This document shows positions 45,291 through 53,150 of a stretch of 64,000 nt of DNA, one piece after another; positions within the stretch are counted from its first letter, which is position 1; each line of letters begins with the position of its first letter. Location of the stretch: contig JALVOT010000003.1 in the NCBI GenBank assembly GCA_027026255.1, positions 107,435 to 171,434 on the forward strand, in the 5' to 3' direction. Origin of the DNA: Caldifarciminota bacterium (GTDB taxonomy: Bacteria > Hydrothermota > Tepidihabitantia > SM23-42). Made by a program: the position numbers and the translations under genes. A model generated the notes under the pieces. That model was given only the letters and a program-made list of their open reading frames with translations, was not told the DNA's origin and made no database searches.

Positions 45291-46114
45291 ACTACACCCT
45301 TTGTCTCATAACTTCCAAGCACCTTAAGAAAACTTACAACCTCATCAAAGTTCTCAACCGCCCGCTGACATACCTCATCCTCCACCGAGCCCTTAAAATC
45401 TATGTAAAACAGATATTCCCAGGGCTTTCCGATAATCGGCCTCGACTCCAACTTTGTGAGGTCGATATTTCTCAGGGCGAAGATACTGAGGCACTTAAAA
45501 AGGATACCCGGCACATTACGAACACCAAAGACGATTGAGGTCTTGGCATTTTTCCCTGACAGAAACTTCTTGTGCGCACTGATAATAAAAAACCGGGTGA
45601 AATTTTCGGCATTATCTTCAATCCCACTTTTTATACACTCCAAATTATACAACCCGGCAACCTGGGGTCCGGCAATGACTGCAACATTTTTATTCTTCTC
45701 ACTCTTTAAGATACGTGCGGCACCTGCTGAATCATAGACCGGGATAGGCTGAAGTTCTGGATAACGGGTAAAGAATTTTTCGCACTGATTGAATACTACA
45801 GGATGTGACCATACCTCGCGGATTGAAGTAAACTTTGTCCCGGGTAAACTCAAGAGGTCAAATTTGATTCTTAATGTTATCTCACCAACAATCCAGACAC
45901 GATACTGGAGTAAAAGGTCATAATTTTTATGGATACTACCACTCAATGAATTTTCAATAGGAATAATTCCGTATGACTCCGGGTCACCGGCAACACAATC
46001 AAAAACCTCTTTAAAGGTCCGCCGACCAATAGTCTTGATTGAAGGCTTGAAGAATTTATGCCCGGCAACCTCACTGAACGCACCATTCGTCCCTTGGAAA
46101 TAAAGCCGTTTCAT
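45287..46114 (-). CDS. pheA: Prephenate dehydratase with ACT domain
   Basis: Converts prephenate to phenylpyruvate. The 275 residues hold [10 protein letters not shown] at the start, [11 protein letters not shown], and the TRFFII catalytic segment. A C-terminal ACT domain has the [19 protein letters not shown] motif, which in this family binds phenylalanine for feedback inhibition. No chorismate mutase domain is fused; that activity is in tyrA. A GGGAGG ribosome binding site precedes the ATG. Confidence 0.95.
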   Translation of the reverse strand: MKRLYFQGTNGAFSEVAGHKFFKPSIKTIGRRTFKEVFDCVAGDPESYGIIPIENSLSGSIHKNYDLLLQYRVWIVGEITLRIKFDLLSLPGTKFTSIREVWSHPVVFNQCEKFFTRYPELQPIPVYDSAGAARILKSEKNKNVAVIAGPQVAGLYNLECIKSGIEDNAENFTRFFIISAHKKFLSGKNAKTSIVFGVRNVPGILFKCLSIFALRNIDLTKLESRPIIGKPWEYLFYIDFKGSVEDEVCQRAVENFDEVVSFLKVLGSYETKGVV

Positions 46115-47127
46115 ATCTGCCTCCCTACTGCCCGGGCGATCTCTTTCAATTCCTGCATAAGCTGGCAGAATCGCCTGGGTTTTAATGACTGCTTACCATC
46201 GGATAATGCCTCAGCCGGGTTGGGATGAACCTCGATGATCAAACCATCAGCACCCGCCGCAATTCCAGCACGGGAAAGGGCATCAACATACTGCCAGTCC
46301 CCTGATGAGTGGCTGGGATCAATTATAATCGGCAGATGACTCAAGCGATTTACTACCGGAACGGCGCTTATATCAAGGGTATTCCTTGTATAGGATTCAA
46401 ATGTTCTTATACCCCTTTCACAAAGGATTACCCGGGAATTTCCTTCGCTGAGGATATATTCAGCCGCCATCAACCACTCTTCCATCGTTGCCGACATTCC
46501 TCTCTTTAAAAGGACCGGTTTAGGGAATCTGCCTACGGTTCTAAGCAGGGCGAAGTTCTGCATATTGCGCGCCCCAATCTGAAGAATATCAACATACTGG
46601 GCGACCAGGGGAACATCCACCTCCGACATCACCTCAGTAACGACCAGAAGGCCGGTCTTTTCCCTTACCCGGGCAAGAATTTCCAGACCCTTCTCCCTTA
46701 AACCCTGGAATGAATAGGGTGAGGTGCGCGGCTTGAATACTCCACCCCTTAAAAATTTTGCCCCTGCCTGTTTAACCACATCAGCGATCTCCAAAAGGAT
46801 GGATTCAGACTCCACGGCACAGGGACCGGTAATGATCGCCAGTTCCCTGCCGCCTATGGTTCGACCATCCACCGAAACCACGGTATCATCAGGATGAAAT
46901 TCCCGGCTTGCCAGTTTAAATGGCTGTAGTATCGGAATCAACTTCTCCACCCCGGACAATGATTCAATCTTTCTCATCAACCGCTCTTTATCTGTAACAC
47001 CCCAGACATGGATGACCGCCTTTTTTTCACCCTGGAATAACTGCGTATGATACCCTTCACCTTCAACCTTTTTTATTACATCTTTTATTTCTTTCTCGGT
47101 TGCCTTAACCGACATTGTAACAATCAT
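46111..47127 (-). CDS. aroF: DAHP synthase, type I-beta with N-terminal regulatory domain
   Basis: Condenses PEP and erythrose 4-phosphate, the first step of the pathway. The 338 residues include a ferredoxin-like N-terminal domain (about 1-70), as in the Thermotoga enzyme, where it mediates Tyr/Phe inhibition. The barrel has [30 protein letters not shown] and DPSHSSG. The preceding 86-bp gap holds only an AAAGGAG ribosome binding site. Confidence 0.95.
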   Translation of the reverse strand: MIVTMSVKATEKEIKDVIKKVEGEGYHTQLFQGEKKAVIHVWGVTDKERLMRKIESLSGVEKLIPILQPFKLASREFHPDDTVVSVDGRTIGGRELAIITGPCAVESESILLEIADVVKQAGAKFLRGGVFKPRTSPYSFQGLREKGLEILARVREKTGLLVVTEVMSEVDVPLVAQYVDILQIGARNMQNFALLRTVGRFPKPVLLKRGMSATMEEWLMAAEYILSEGNSRVILCERGIRTFESYTRNTLDISAVPVVNRLSHLPIIIDPSHSSGDWQYVDALSRAGIAAGADGLIIEVHPNPAEALSDGKQSLKPRRFCQLMQELKEIARAVGRQI

Positions 47128-47213
47128 CTTATCTCCTTTTTTAAATAACCGATCTGTTCAGAATTAATGGTTTCAGGAACAAAACTTCCATCAAATCATC
47201 AAAAAAGCCCCTC

Positions 47214-47669
47214 TTACCCGGCAATCTGTACTTCATCCTTACCTCCAATCTCTGAAAAATATCTTAATGCCAGAAGATAACCGAATCCACCAAATCCTGT
47301 AATCTGACCCTTGCATACCGGTGCAATTACAGAATTCTTCCTGAAATCTTCCCGACTGTAGATATTACTCAGATGCACCTCAATCACCGGAGCCGAAATT
47401 GATTCAATGGCATCGCGTATTGCAATGGAATAGTGTGTATAGGCGCCGGGATTTATAATGATTCCTGATATATCGGCCGCCCTTTGAATTAAATCGATAA
47501 TCTCCGCCTCACTATTTGACTGGAATGTCTCCAATTCAAGATTATGCCTCTGTGCATAATCTTTTAACCTTTCATTAAGCTCATCAAGGGTTTCCGAACC
47601 ATAAATCTCGGGCCTCCTTTTTCCCAGAAGATTAAGGTTTGGCCCGTTTATGACAAGTATCTTTCGCAT
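47214..47669 (-). CDS. aroQ: Type II 3-dehydroquinate dehydratase
   Basis: A 151-residue enzyme of the standard type II length: INGPNLNLLGKRRPEIYG with the catalytic Tyr, NPGAYTHYSIAIRDAI, and EVHLSNIYSREDFR with the catalytic His. Overlaps the aroK-aroB fusion gene by 22 bp. Confidence 0.96.
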   Translation of the reverse strand: MRKILVINGPNLNLLGKRRPEIYGSETLDELNERLKDYAQRHNLELETFQSNSEAEIIDLIQRAADISGIIINPGAYTHYSIAIRDAIESISAPVIEVHLSNIYSREDFRKNSVIAPVCKGQITGFGGFGYLLALRYFSEIGGKDEVQIAG

Positions 47670-49222
47670 CTTACCTCCTTTATTCTTACCCTGCCAATCC
47701 TGCAGGGTATCGGCAGGATGAGTCTACCACTCTTTATCTTCTTGTCCTGCAGTATCAATTTTCTTATTTTCTTTAATCCAATCCCCTGAGGCAGCTCTGT
47801 CGGCAACCTATATCCTGATAAAAGTCTTACGATATCATCCATATCGTTCTTTTCCAGATAGCCCTTTTTATACGCCCATCTTGATTCCTCAGCCATCCCG
47901 ATAGCCACCGCCTCACCATGACTCAGTTTTTGATATGCAGTCTCGGTTTCGATAATATGGCCAACCGTATGACCAAAATTCAAAACCTGCCTCTTTTTCA
48001 ATCTCTCCGTTTCATCTCTATTCACTACACTCGCCTTTATCTTTATTGAACGAACAATAATTTCATTAAGAATATTTATATCACGCCTCAAAAGGTCATC
48101 TTTATTGGCCTTAAGATACATAAAGAGTTCACGGTCGCGAATAATCCCATACTTTATTACTTCAGCGAGTCCATTTCTTACATCCTGCTCAGAAAGGGTC
48201 TTGAGAAATCTTAAATCACAGAATACCGCATCAGGCTGATAAAATGTCCCCAGCATATTCTTACCCCTGAAATTCACTCCATTCTTACCGCCGACCGCCG
48301 CATCCACCTGGGCAAGCAGGGTTGTTGGAATAAGAACAAGACCCATGCCCCGCTTATATATTGCCCCGATAAATCCGGCAATATCACATACTACACCGCC
48401 ACCAAGTCCGATAATCAGATCATCCCGGGAAAAATTTTTGGTGAACAGAAAATCGCAGACCTTGACCACCTCTTTGATATTCTTATATTCCTCTCCATCC
48501 GGAATGAGTTTAATCTCTGCCGCCACTCCTGAGTCGTTTAAATATTTAATCAGTCTCTCGGCATACAGTTCTGCAACAAGGGGGTTGGAAATGATTAAGG
48601 CACGCTGTCCTGGTTTAACCCCAATTATATCGGGATGGGAAAACAGATTATAGCCCACATAAATCGGATATGTCCTGGAATCGGCTTTCAGTATTATCTT
48701 TTTTGTTTTAAGCAGAGGCTGGGACCTTTTTAGTTTCAATCGTTCGATTATCTTTTGGGCAATCTGTTCCGGCTTTTTTTCTGAGGTATCAATCTTTAAA
48801 TTTCCGGTATAGATTTTCTGCCGCTTTTTATAGAGCATCTCGATATCATTCTTTTCAAGCAGGGGACGGTTCTTCACCCGGGCAAGCCTCTTTTTAATCT
48901 GCCGGAGATGGGCGTCAAGCACAATTACATAACCCATCTTTTTAAGCAGAACCTGATTCTTCTTACGCAACAATATTCCTCCCCCGGTCGCAACCACGGT
49001 ATTATTGAGTCCGGCAATTTTGTTAACAATCTCAGATTCCTCATTTCGAAAATATTTCTCACCCATTTTTTTAAATATACTGCGGACAGATAAACCGTTT
49101 TTTAATTCAATAAGATGGTCTGTACTGAGCATCGTATAATCGGTTCGCCCTGCAATCTCTCTGGCAACACTATCCTTACCCACACCCATAAACCCAACCA
49201 GCACTATATTACGAAACCTCAT
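47648..49222 (-). CDS. aroKB: Shikimate kinase / 3-dehydroquinate synthase fusion
   Basis: A 524-residue bifunctional protein. The N-terminal kinase (about 1-165) has the P-loop GFMGVGKDSVA, shikimate-binding D(34)H and GGGILLR. The C-terminal dehydroquinate synthase (about 175-524) has PDGEEYKN, GGGVVCDIAGFIGA, PTTLLAQVDAAVGGKNGVN and NFGHTVGH. The two domains catalyse non-consecutive steps (5 and 2). It overlaps aroC by 14 bp and aroQ by 22 bp. No sign of a disrupted gene pair. Confidence 0.95.
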   Translation of the reverse strand: MRFRNIVLVGFMGVGKDSVAREIAGRTDYTMLSTDHLIELKNGLSVRSIFKKMGEKYFRNEESEIVNKIAGLNNTVVATGGGILLRKKNQVLLKKMGYVIVLDAHLRQIKKRLARVKNRPLLEKNDIEMLYKKRQKIYTGNLKIDTSEKKPEQIAQKIIERLKLKRSQPLLKTKKIILKADSRTYPIYVGYNLFSHPDIIGVKPGQRALIISNPLVAELYAERLIKYLNDSGVAAEIKLIPDGEEYKNIKEVVKVCDFLFTKNFSRDDLIIGLGGGVVCDIAGFIGAIYKRGMGLVLIPTTLLAQVDAAVGGKNGVNFRGKNMLGTFYQPDAVFCDLRFLKTLSEQDVRNGLAEVIKYGIIRDRELFMYLKANKDDLLRRDINILNEIIVRSIKIKASVVNRDETERLKKRQVLNFGHTVGHIIETETAYQKLSHGEAVAIGMAEESRWAYKKGYLEKNDMDDIVRLLSGYRLPTELPQGIGLKKIRKLILQDKKIKSGRLILPIPCRIGRVRIKEVRCERYLS

Positions 49223-50351
49223 TTATCCTCCGCAGATAAGAAAGATAATTGGTCTTGATATCCTGAAACGCATCAGCACCAAACTTTTCCAGAAACGCAT
49301 CAGCAAGCACATAGGCAAGCATCGCCTCACCGATAACTCCCACTGCGGGAACAACACAGACATCCGCCCTTTCCTTCTGTGCAAGAACCTGAACCCGGGT
49401 TTTAATATCCACTGATTTAAGAGGTCGACTTAGACTCGGAATCGGTTTGCACAAAAGACGCACCACAACCTCCTCGCCGTTACTAATTCCGGCCTCAATC
49501 CCGCCGGCGCGATTGGTCCGCCGGTAAAACCCTCTTTCCTTGGAATAGTATATCTGATCCTGCACTTCAGACCCAGGGCTCAAAGCATTATCAAATGCAG
49601 GTCCAATCTCGACCCCCTTGACCGAAGGGATGGCAAGCATTACAGAACCGATTCGGGCATCGAGCCTTCGATCAAACTGGGTATATGAACCAAGCCCCAC
49701 ACAGACACCCCGGGCGACAACTTCACTTATTCCCCCCAGGGTATTACCGGATTTTTTTGCCTGATTAATCAGTTCAATCATCTTCTCTTCAATATGCGAA
49801 TCAAGACAGCGTAATGGTGTATTATCCAGTTCACTCAGCTCCCGGTCTCTCTTTTCTGCCCGGATTGAACCGATACCTATGGTGTGGGAATAGATTGTAA
49901 TATTAAATTTCTCAAGAAACTGTTTGAGGAGTGCACCACCGGCAACCCAGGATACTGTCGTTCGTGCCGATGCCCGTTCCAGCACATCCCTTATGTCATC
50001 AAAACCATATTTAAAAATACCGGCAAGGTCGGCATGCCCGGGCCTGGGTCTGGTTATGGATGGACCTTCAGCCTCTGTAATATTCATCATCGCCTTCCAG
50101 TTCTTATAATCACGATTGATAATCAATAACTGCACCGGGGTGCCCAGGGTTTTTCCGTTTCTTATACCGGAAAATATCAAAACCCTATCGCGCTCAATAT
50201 CCATCCTTTTGCCCCGTCCATAACCTTTCTGTCTTCTTGAAAGTTCCCGGTTAATCTTTTTAATATCGATTTCAACCCCTGCAGGCAGACCATCAATAAT
50301 GACCGAGACCGCCCTGCCGTGTGATTCACCGGCACCAAGCCATCTAATCAT
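49209..50351 (-). CDS. aroC: Chorismate synthase
   Basis: A 380-residue FMN-dependent lyase producing chorismate. Visible are GESHGRAVSVIIDG, RRQKGYGRGKRM, RPGHADLAGIFKYG, ERASARTTVSWVAGGALLK and the C-terminal ADVCVVPAVGVIGEAM. The ATG at 50351 is chosen because it forms an ATGA overlap with the aroE stop; longer upstream extensions lie inside aroE. Confidence 0.95.
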   Translation of the reverse strand: MIRWLGAGESHGRAVSVIIDGLPAGVEIDIKKINRELSRRQKGYGRGKRMDIERDRVLIFSGIRNGKTLGTPVQLLIINRDYKNWKAMMNITEAEGPSITRPRPGHADLAGIFKYGFDDIRDVLERASARTTVSWVAGGALLKQFLEKFNITIYSHTIGIGSIRAEKRDRELSELDNTPLRCLDSHIEEKMIELINQAKKSGNTLGGISEVVARGVCVGLGSYTQFDRRLDARIGSVMLAIPSVKGVEIGPAFDNALSPGSEVQDQIYYSKERGFYRRTNRAGGIEAGISNGEEVVVRLLCKPIPSLSRPLKSVDIKTRVQVLAQKERADVCVVPAVGVIGEAMLAYVLADAFLEKFGADAFQDIKTNYLSYLRRINEVS

Positions 50352-51118
50352 AAAACCCCCACCTTCCTTTTCATTAACCTGATTGGTGGCTCTATTTTTG
50401 TCCACAATCTAAATGATTCTCCAGCCTGGTAAACAAGCATTAAAAGCCCGCTTATCATCTTTATTCCTTTTCTTCTCTTCATCCTGAATCGATAATTCAA
50501 ATCATAATAGACAGCACCGTTTTTCATTCGTCTTAGCACCCGATTCTGCATATCCATAGATGTAGCATTTATTACAAGGTCAAATTCAGTAAGATATCTT
50601 TCAAATAAATTAAACTTAATTAATTCACCTCCAAAACGCTGGATGATTTCTTTTGCCCGATATCCTGTGCGGTTACAGATGAAAAACCGTTCAGGTCCTC
50701 TTCTACTCAGGATATAGGCAACCGCACGTGCCGCACCGCCAGCACCGATCAGGAGAACCCGTTTTTTCTTTAAATTAATTCGGTAGTCATCCAGGGATTT
50801 TGCAAAACCGTAAAGGTCGGTATTGTAACCAGATAGCCTGTTGCGATTTATTAGAACCGTATTGACCGCACCAACCTTTTTTGCCCGAGCATCTATCCTG
50901 TCGAGCAGTTCGATTATCCGAATCTTATAAGGATTGGTAATATTTACCCCGGAAAAACCGATTGCCTTCAATCCCTTAAGTGCATTTTCCAGGTCATTAC
51001 TTTTAACCGATAAGGGTAAGTATATGCCGTCCATATTTGATGCCCTGAATGCCTGATTATGGAGTCGCGGAGAAAGTGTCTTTGTAAGGGGATAGCCGAT
51101 AAGTCCGGTTAAAAACAT
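50348..51118 (-). CDS. aroE: Shikimate dehydrogenase
   Basis: A 256-residue NADPH-dependent reductase: GYPLTKTLSPRLHN substrate loop, NITNPYK with the catalytic Lys, NTDLYGF and the Rossmann motif LLIGAGGAARAVAY. The ATG at 51118 has an AGGAGGTG ribosome binding site; longer starts run into the TrpF-like gene. The central GVNxTxPxK motif reads GVNITNPYK, within family variation. Confidence 0.93.
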   Translation of the reverse strand: MFLTGLIGYPLTKTLSPRLHNQAFRASNMDGIYLPLSVKSNDLENALKGLKAIGFSGVNITNPYKIRIIELLDRIDARAKKVGAVNTVLINRNRLSGYNTDLYGFAKSLDDYRINLKKKRVLLIGAGGAARAVAYILSRRGPERFFICNRTGYRAKEIIQRFGGELIKFNLFERYLTEFDLVINATSMDMQNRVLRRMKNGAVYYDLNYRFRMKRRKGIKMISGLLMLVYQAGESFRLWTKIEPPIRLMKRKVGVL

Positions 51119-51122
51119 AACT

Positions 51123-51500
51123 TCACCTCCTGAACAAATTGTGCCGTCTTTTAACGGTCTTTTTTCCGGGCACCGGTTCAATCCCGGAGTAGATATCTAT
51201 ACCATAAGGCATTAAAATCTTCAGCGCATTTATTACATTTTTCAGACTCACTGCCCCGGTAATAATAAACGGCTCTTTAATCACGAGCAATTTTTTCCAA
51301 TCAAAAACCCGACCTGAGCCTTCTGGCGGTTCAAAAAGTAACCGAAAGATACTCCCCTTTACCATATCAGGTTTAACCCTTCTGGATAAAGATGTAAATA
51401 TCAGGACCACAGTATCGGTGCCGAACCTCGGCACGGCTGAGGCAGCCTGGAGCCTGGCGATTCCCCGGTTTTTAACCCTGGTCTTTATTCTACTGACCAT
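51123..51500 (-). CDS. C-terminal half of a TrpF-like barrel
   Basis: A 125-residue protein. Its second half matches phosphoribosylanthranilate isomerase closely: EGSGRVFDW, the GAVSLKNVINALKI phosphate loop, PYGIDIYSGIE and PGKK. TrpF is about 200 residues, so roughly 75-90 N-terminal residues are missing. The general-acid position LLD(T) reads LLFEP. No other Trp genes are in the operon. Overlaps tyrA by 16 bp with an AAAGGG ribosome binding site, so it is probably translated. A remnant or a repurposed half-barrel. Confidence 0.6.
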   Translation of the reverse strand: MVSRIKTRVKNRGIARLQAASAVPRFGTDTVVLIFTSLSRRVKPDMVKGSIFRLLFEPPEGSGRVFDWKKLLVIKEPFIITGAVSLKNVINALKILMPYGIDIYSGIEPVPGKKTVKRRHNLFRR

Positions 51501-52564
51501 CGGCGTGCCCTTTCCATAATCTCAATAAACCTTTTTTTATTTTTGCTTAATACCATTTCAGCAACCTTCTCAATCGTCGATTTCAGGCTGTTATAGAGTT
51601 CATATTTGAAAGGATTCAATTGTTGTATTGCATAACACAATTCAGGATTTTTATTTATGACACTCCTTGTCGTCCTGAGCTGGGAAAAGAATGTTGTGCT
51701 GCCGACCTTCCTAAAATTCTTATAATCACCACCTTCTTGTAATACCTTAATAAATATGAGATTTATAAGATGGGACAGGGCAAGGACATAGGAAATAATC
51801 CGGTCGTGCTCTTTGAGTGATAGATGAATTAGCGATACTGCCGTGTCCTTAAAAAATGTTTCTATTTTTTGATTGGCATCCTCACTTCCACAATCACAAA
51901 GGCAGATAACCCTGTCGGTAAGGATACGGCAGTCGGGACCGAACATCGGGTGGATACTGGTAATCGCAATACCCCGATTTTGTGCCCGCTTGATTGCATC
52001 AATCAGATGCGCCTTGATGCTTGCGATATCAAAAACCACACCACAAAATTTCAATTCGGTAATTCTATCGATAATCTCTCCAACCGTATCAAGGGGCGTG
52101 GCGATAAGAACAGAATCAGCATTTTTGATACCTTCTTCCAGGGAATCAAAAAAGTTATCTTTTTGTTCATTCTGTTTTGTATCGTAGATATAGACACGAT
52201 GCCCCTGATTTTCGAAGAAGCGGGCAAACCACTGTCCCATCTCTCCAAGACCGCCAATTATCAGTATCCTTTCCCTATCACCCTTGTAGGCAGTATAGTG
52301 AAGTTTTTCCTGTCGAATCCGGGATTCGCTTATTAAAAGTTCCATCAGCTCCTTTATGAATTTTCTATTTATGTTATTCATATCAGCCTGTTTCTGGGCA
52401 TGGATAATCACCTCTTTTTCTATTCTGTAATTACGCAGGGGAATATCCAGTGCCCTCTTTTCCCTACCAATCTCTTCAGCCAGATTAAGCCGCTTCCCGA
52501 TAAGTCGGACGATTTCATTATCAATTTCAAGAATCTTCTTTCTCAAGGTTTTCAAATCAGACAT
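51485..52564 (-). CDS. tyrA: Chorismate mutase / prephenate dehydrogenase
   Basis: A 359-residue fusion. An AroQ-type chorismate mutase (about 1-88; LRKKILEIDNEIVRLIGKRL) is followed by a prephenate dehydrogenase with the nucleotide loop IIGGLGEMGQWFARFF, the HPMFGPD active-site segment and a helical C-terminus. It feeds both the Tyr branch and, through its mutase, PheA. The ATG at 52564 overlaps the upstream small ORF's stop by 8 nt. The longer in-frame extension is the shadow of that ORF. Confidence 0.93.
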   Translation of the reverse strand: MSDLKTLRKKILEIDNEIVRLIGKRLNLAEEIGREKRALDIPLRNYRIEKEVIIHAQKQADMNNINRKFIKELMELLISESRIRQEKLHYTAYKGDRERILIIGGLGEMGQWFARFFENQGHRVYIYDTKQNEQKDNFFDSLEEGIKNADSVLIATPLDTVGEIIDRITELKFCGVVFDIASIKAHLIDAIKRAQNRGIAITSIHPMFGPDCRILTDRVICLCDCGSEDANQKIETFFKDTAVSLIHLSLKEHDRIISYVLALSHLINLIFIKVLQEGGDYKNFRKVGSTTFFSQLRTTRSVINKNPELCYAIQQLNPFKYELYNSLKSTIEKVAEMVLSKNKKRFIEIMERARRWSVE

Positions 52565-52679
52565 ATCCGCTCTCCAAGAAAAGAACAGCACCTGTATATA
52601 CCCCGGCCTGTTTAAAATTTCGGACAATCCTTATCGGGTCAAAATCGTGAACCTTAAAAATAATCACCTTCAATCTCAC
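52557..52679 (-). CDS. 40-residue ORF resembling a TrpF N-terminus
   Basis: GTG start at 52679 behind a strong AAAGGAGGTG ribosome binding site; 40 codons to TGA at 52557-52559. The pattern (LKVIIFKVHD..., then QAGVYTGAVLF, ESGYV) resembles the first strand-helix-strand of TrpF, where VKICGIT and GADALGFVF occur. The catalytic Cys is absent. Together with the fragment downstream of tyrA it suggests a TrpF-like gene split by tyrA. The homology is weak and read by eye only. Confidence 0.4.
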   Translation of the reverse strand: MRLKVIIFKVHDFDPIRIVRNFKQAGVYTGAVLFLESGYV

Positions 52680-52729
52680 CAAAATTTCACCTCCTTTTTT
52701 GGTTGTTTGCTTAGATGTATTTTATGGAA

Positions 52730-52773
52730 TTAAAGAAAAGTTTAATGGCATCCTGGGCTGTGGCCCGGATGCC
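52730..52773 (-). terminator. Attenuator terminator of the aromatic operon
   Basis: On the minus strand GGCATCCGGGC (52773-52763), loop CACA, and GCCCAGGATGCC (52758-52747) form an 11-bp stem with one bulged A. ATTAAACTTTTCTTTAA follows. A competing pairing exists: ATGCCCG (52821-52815) with CGGGCAT (52775-52769), which covers the 5' arm. A further pair is ACTGCGC (52867-52861) with GCGCAGT (52809-52803). The terminator lies between the promoter and the first structural gene. Confidence 0.75.
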
Positions 52774-52879
52774 CGATAAAGTTGAAGAAGTATACAAAAG
52801 GAACTGCGCTGTTACGGGCATTAACTGCCGATAACATCAGAGGGATGTGAAAAAACTTTTGCGCAGTAGAATTTAACAT
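52742..52879 (-). CDS. Leader peptide of the aromatic operon
   Basis: A 45-codon ORF starting with an ATG 6 nt after the -10 box, the geometry of leaderless genes here. Residues 28-34 are FVYFFNF (four Phe and one Tyr in seven), directly upstream of the terminator stem, and FF also occurs at 9-10. The stop codon TAA (52744-52742) lies 3 nt after the stem. This is the layout of a translational sensor for Phe/Tyr supply in front of the Phe/Tyr/chorismate genes. Too short for usual gene callers. Confidence 0.7.
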   Translation of the reverse strand: MLNSTAQKFFHIPLMLSAVNARNSAVPFVYFFNFIGHPGHSPGCH

Positions 52880-52885
52880 TGTTGC

Positions 52886-52913
52886 ATTATATGTAAAATC
52901 GACAGAATGTCAA
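52886..52913 (-). promoter_or_regulatory. Promoter of the aromatic operon
   Basis: Minus strand TTGACA (52913-52908), 16 bp, TATAAT (52891-52886). The leader-peptide ATG is 6 nt downstream and the first structural gene about 200 nt downstream. Confidence 0.85.
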
Positions 52914-53034
52914 GGGGTGAAATTTAAACTTAAGTGTAGTTTTGTAAACTTTTCTTCATCCGGAAAATCAGGCTGACTTCACTCATAGAATTGTGAGAAT
53001 AATTTTTATCTTACCCCTTAATCTTTTTTATCAC

Positions 53035-53057
53035 CCCGGACCCGGCTAATGTCCGGG
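53035..53057. other. Isolated 7-bp hairpin
   Basis: CCCGGAC/GTCCGGG (53035-53041, 53051-53057) with a 9-nt loop, between the aromatic operon promoter and the end of the DIPP-synthase-like gene. A T-run follows on the plus strand only, which would suit no known gene. It may still terminate the minus-strand gene. Confidence 0.35.
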
Positions 53058-53150
53058 CACCAGTAATTTTTTGTATGCCCTGAGCAAAATAGTTTGTATA
53101 TGCAGCAATATCACAGTATTAAACCAGATAGGTTATTGCATAGATGAAAT

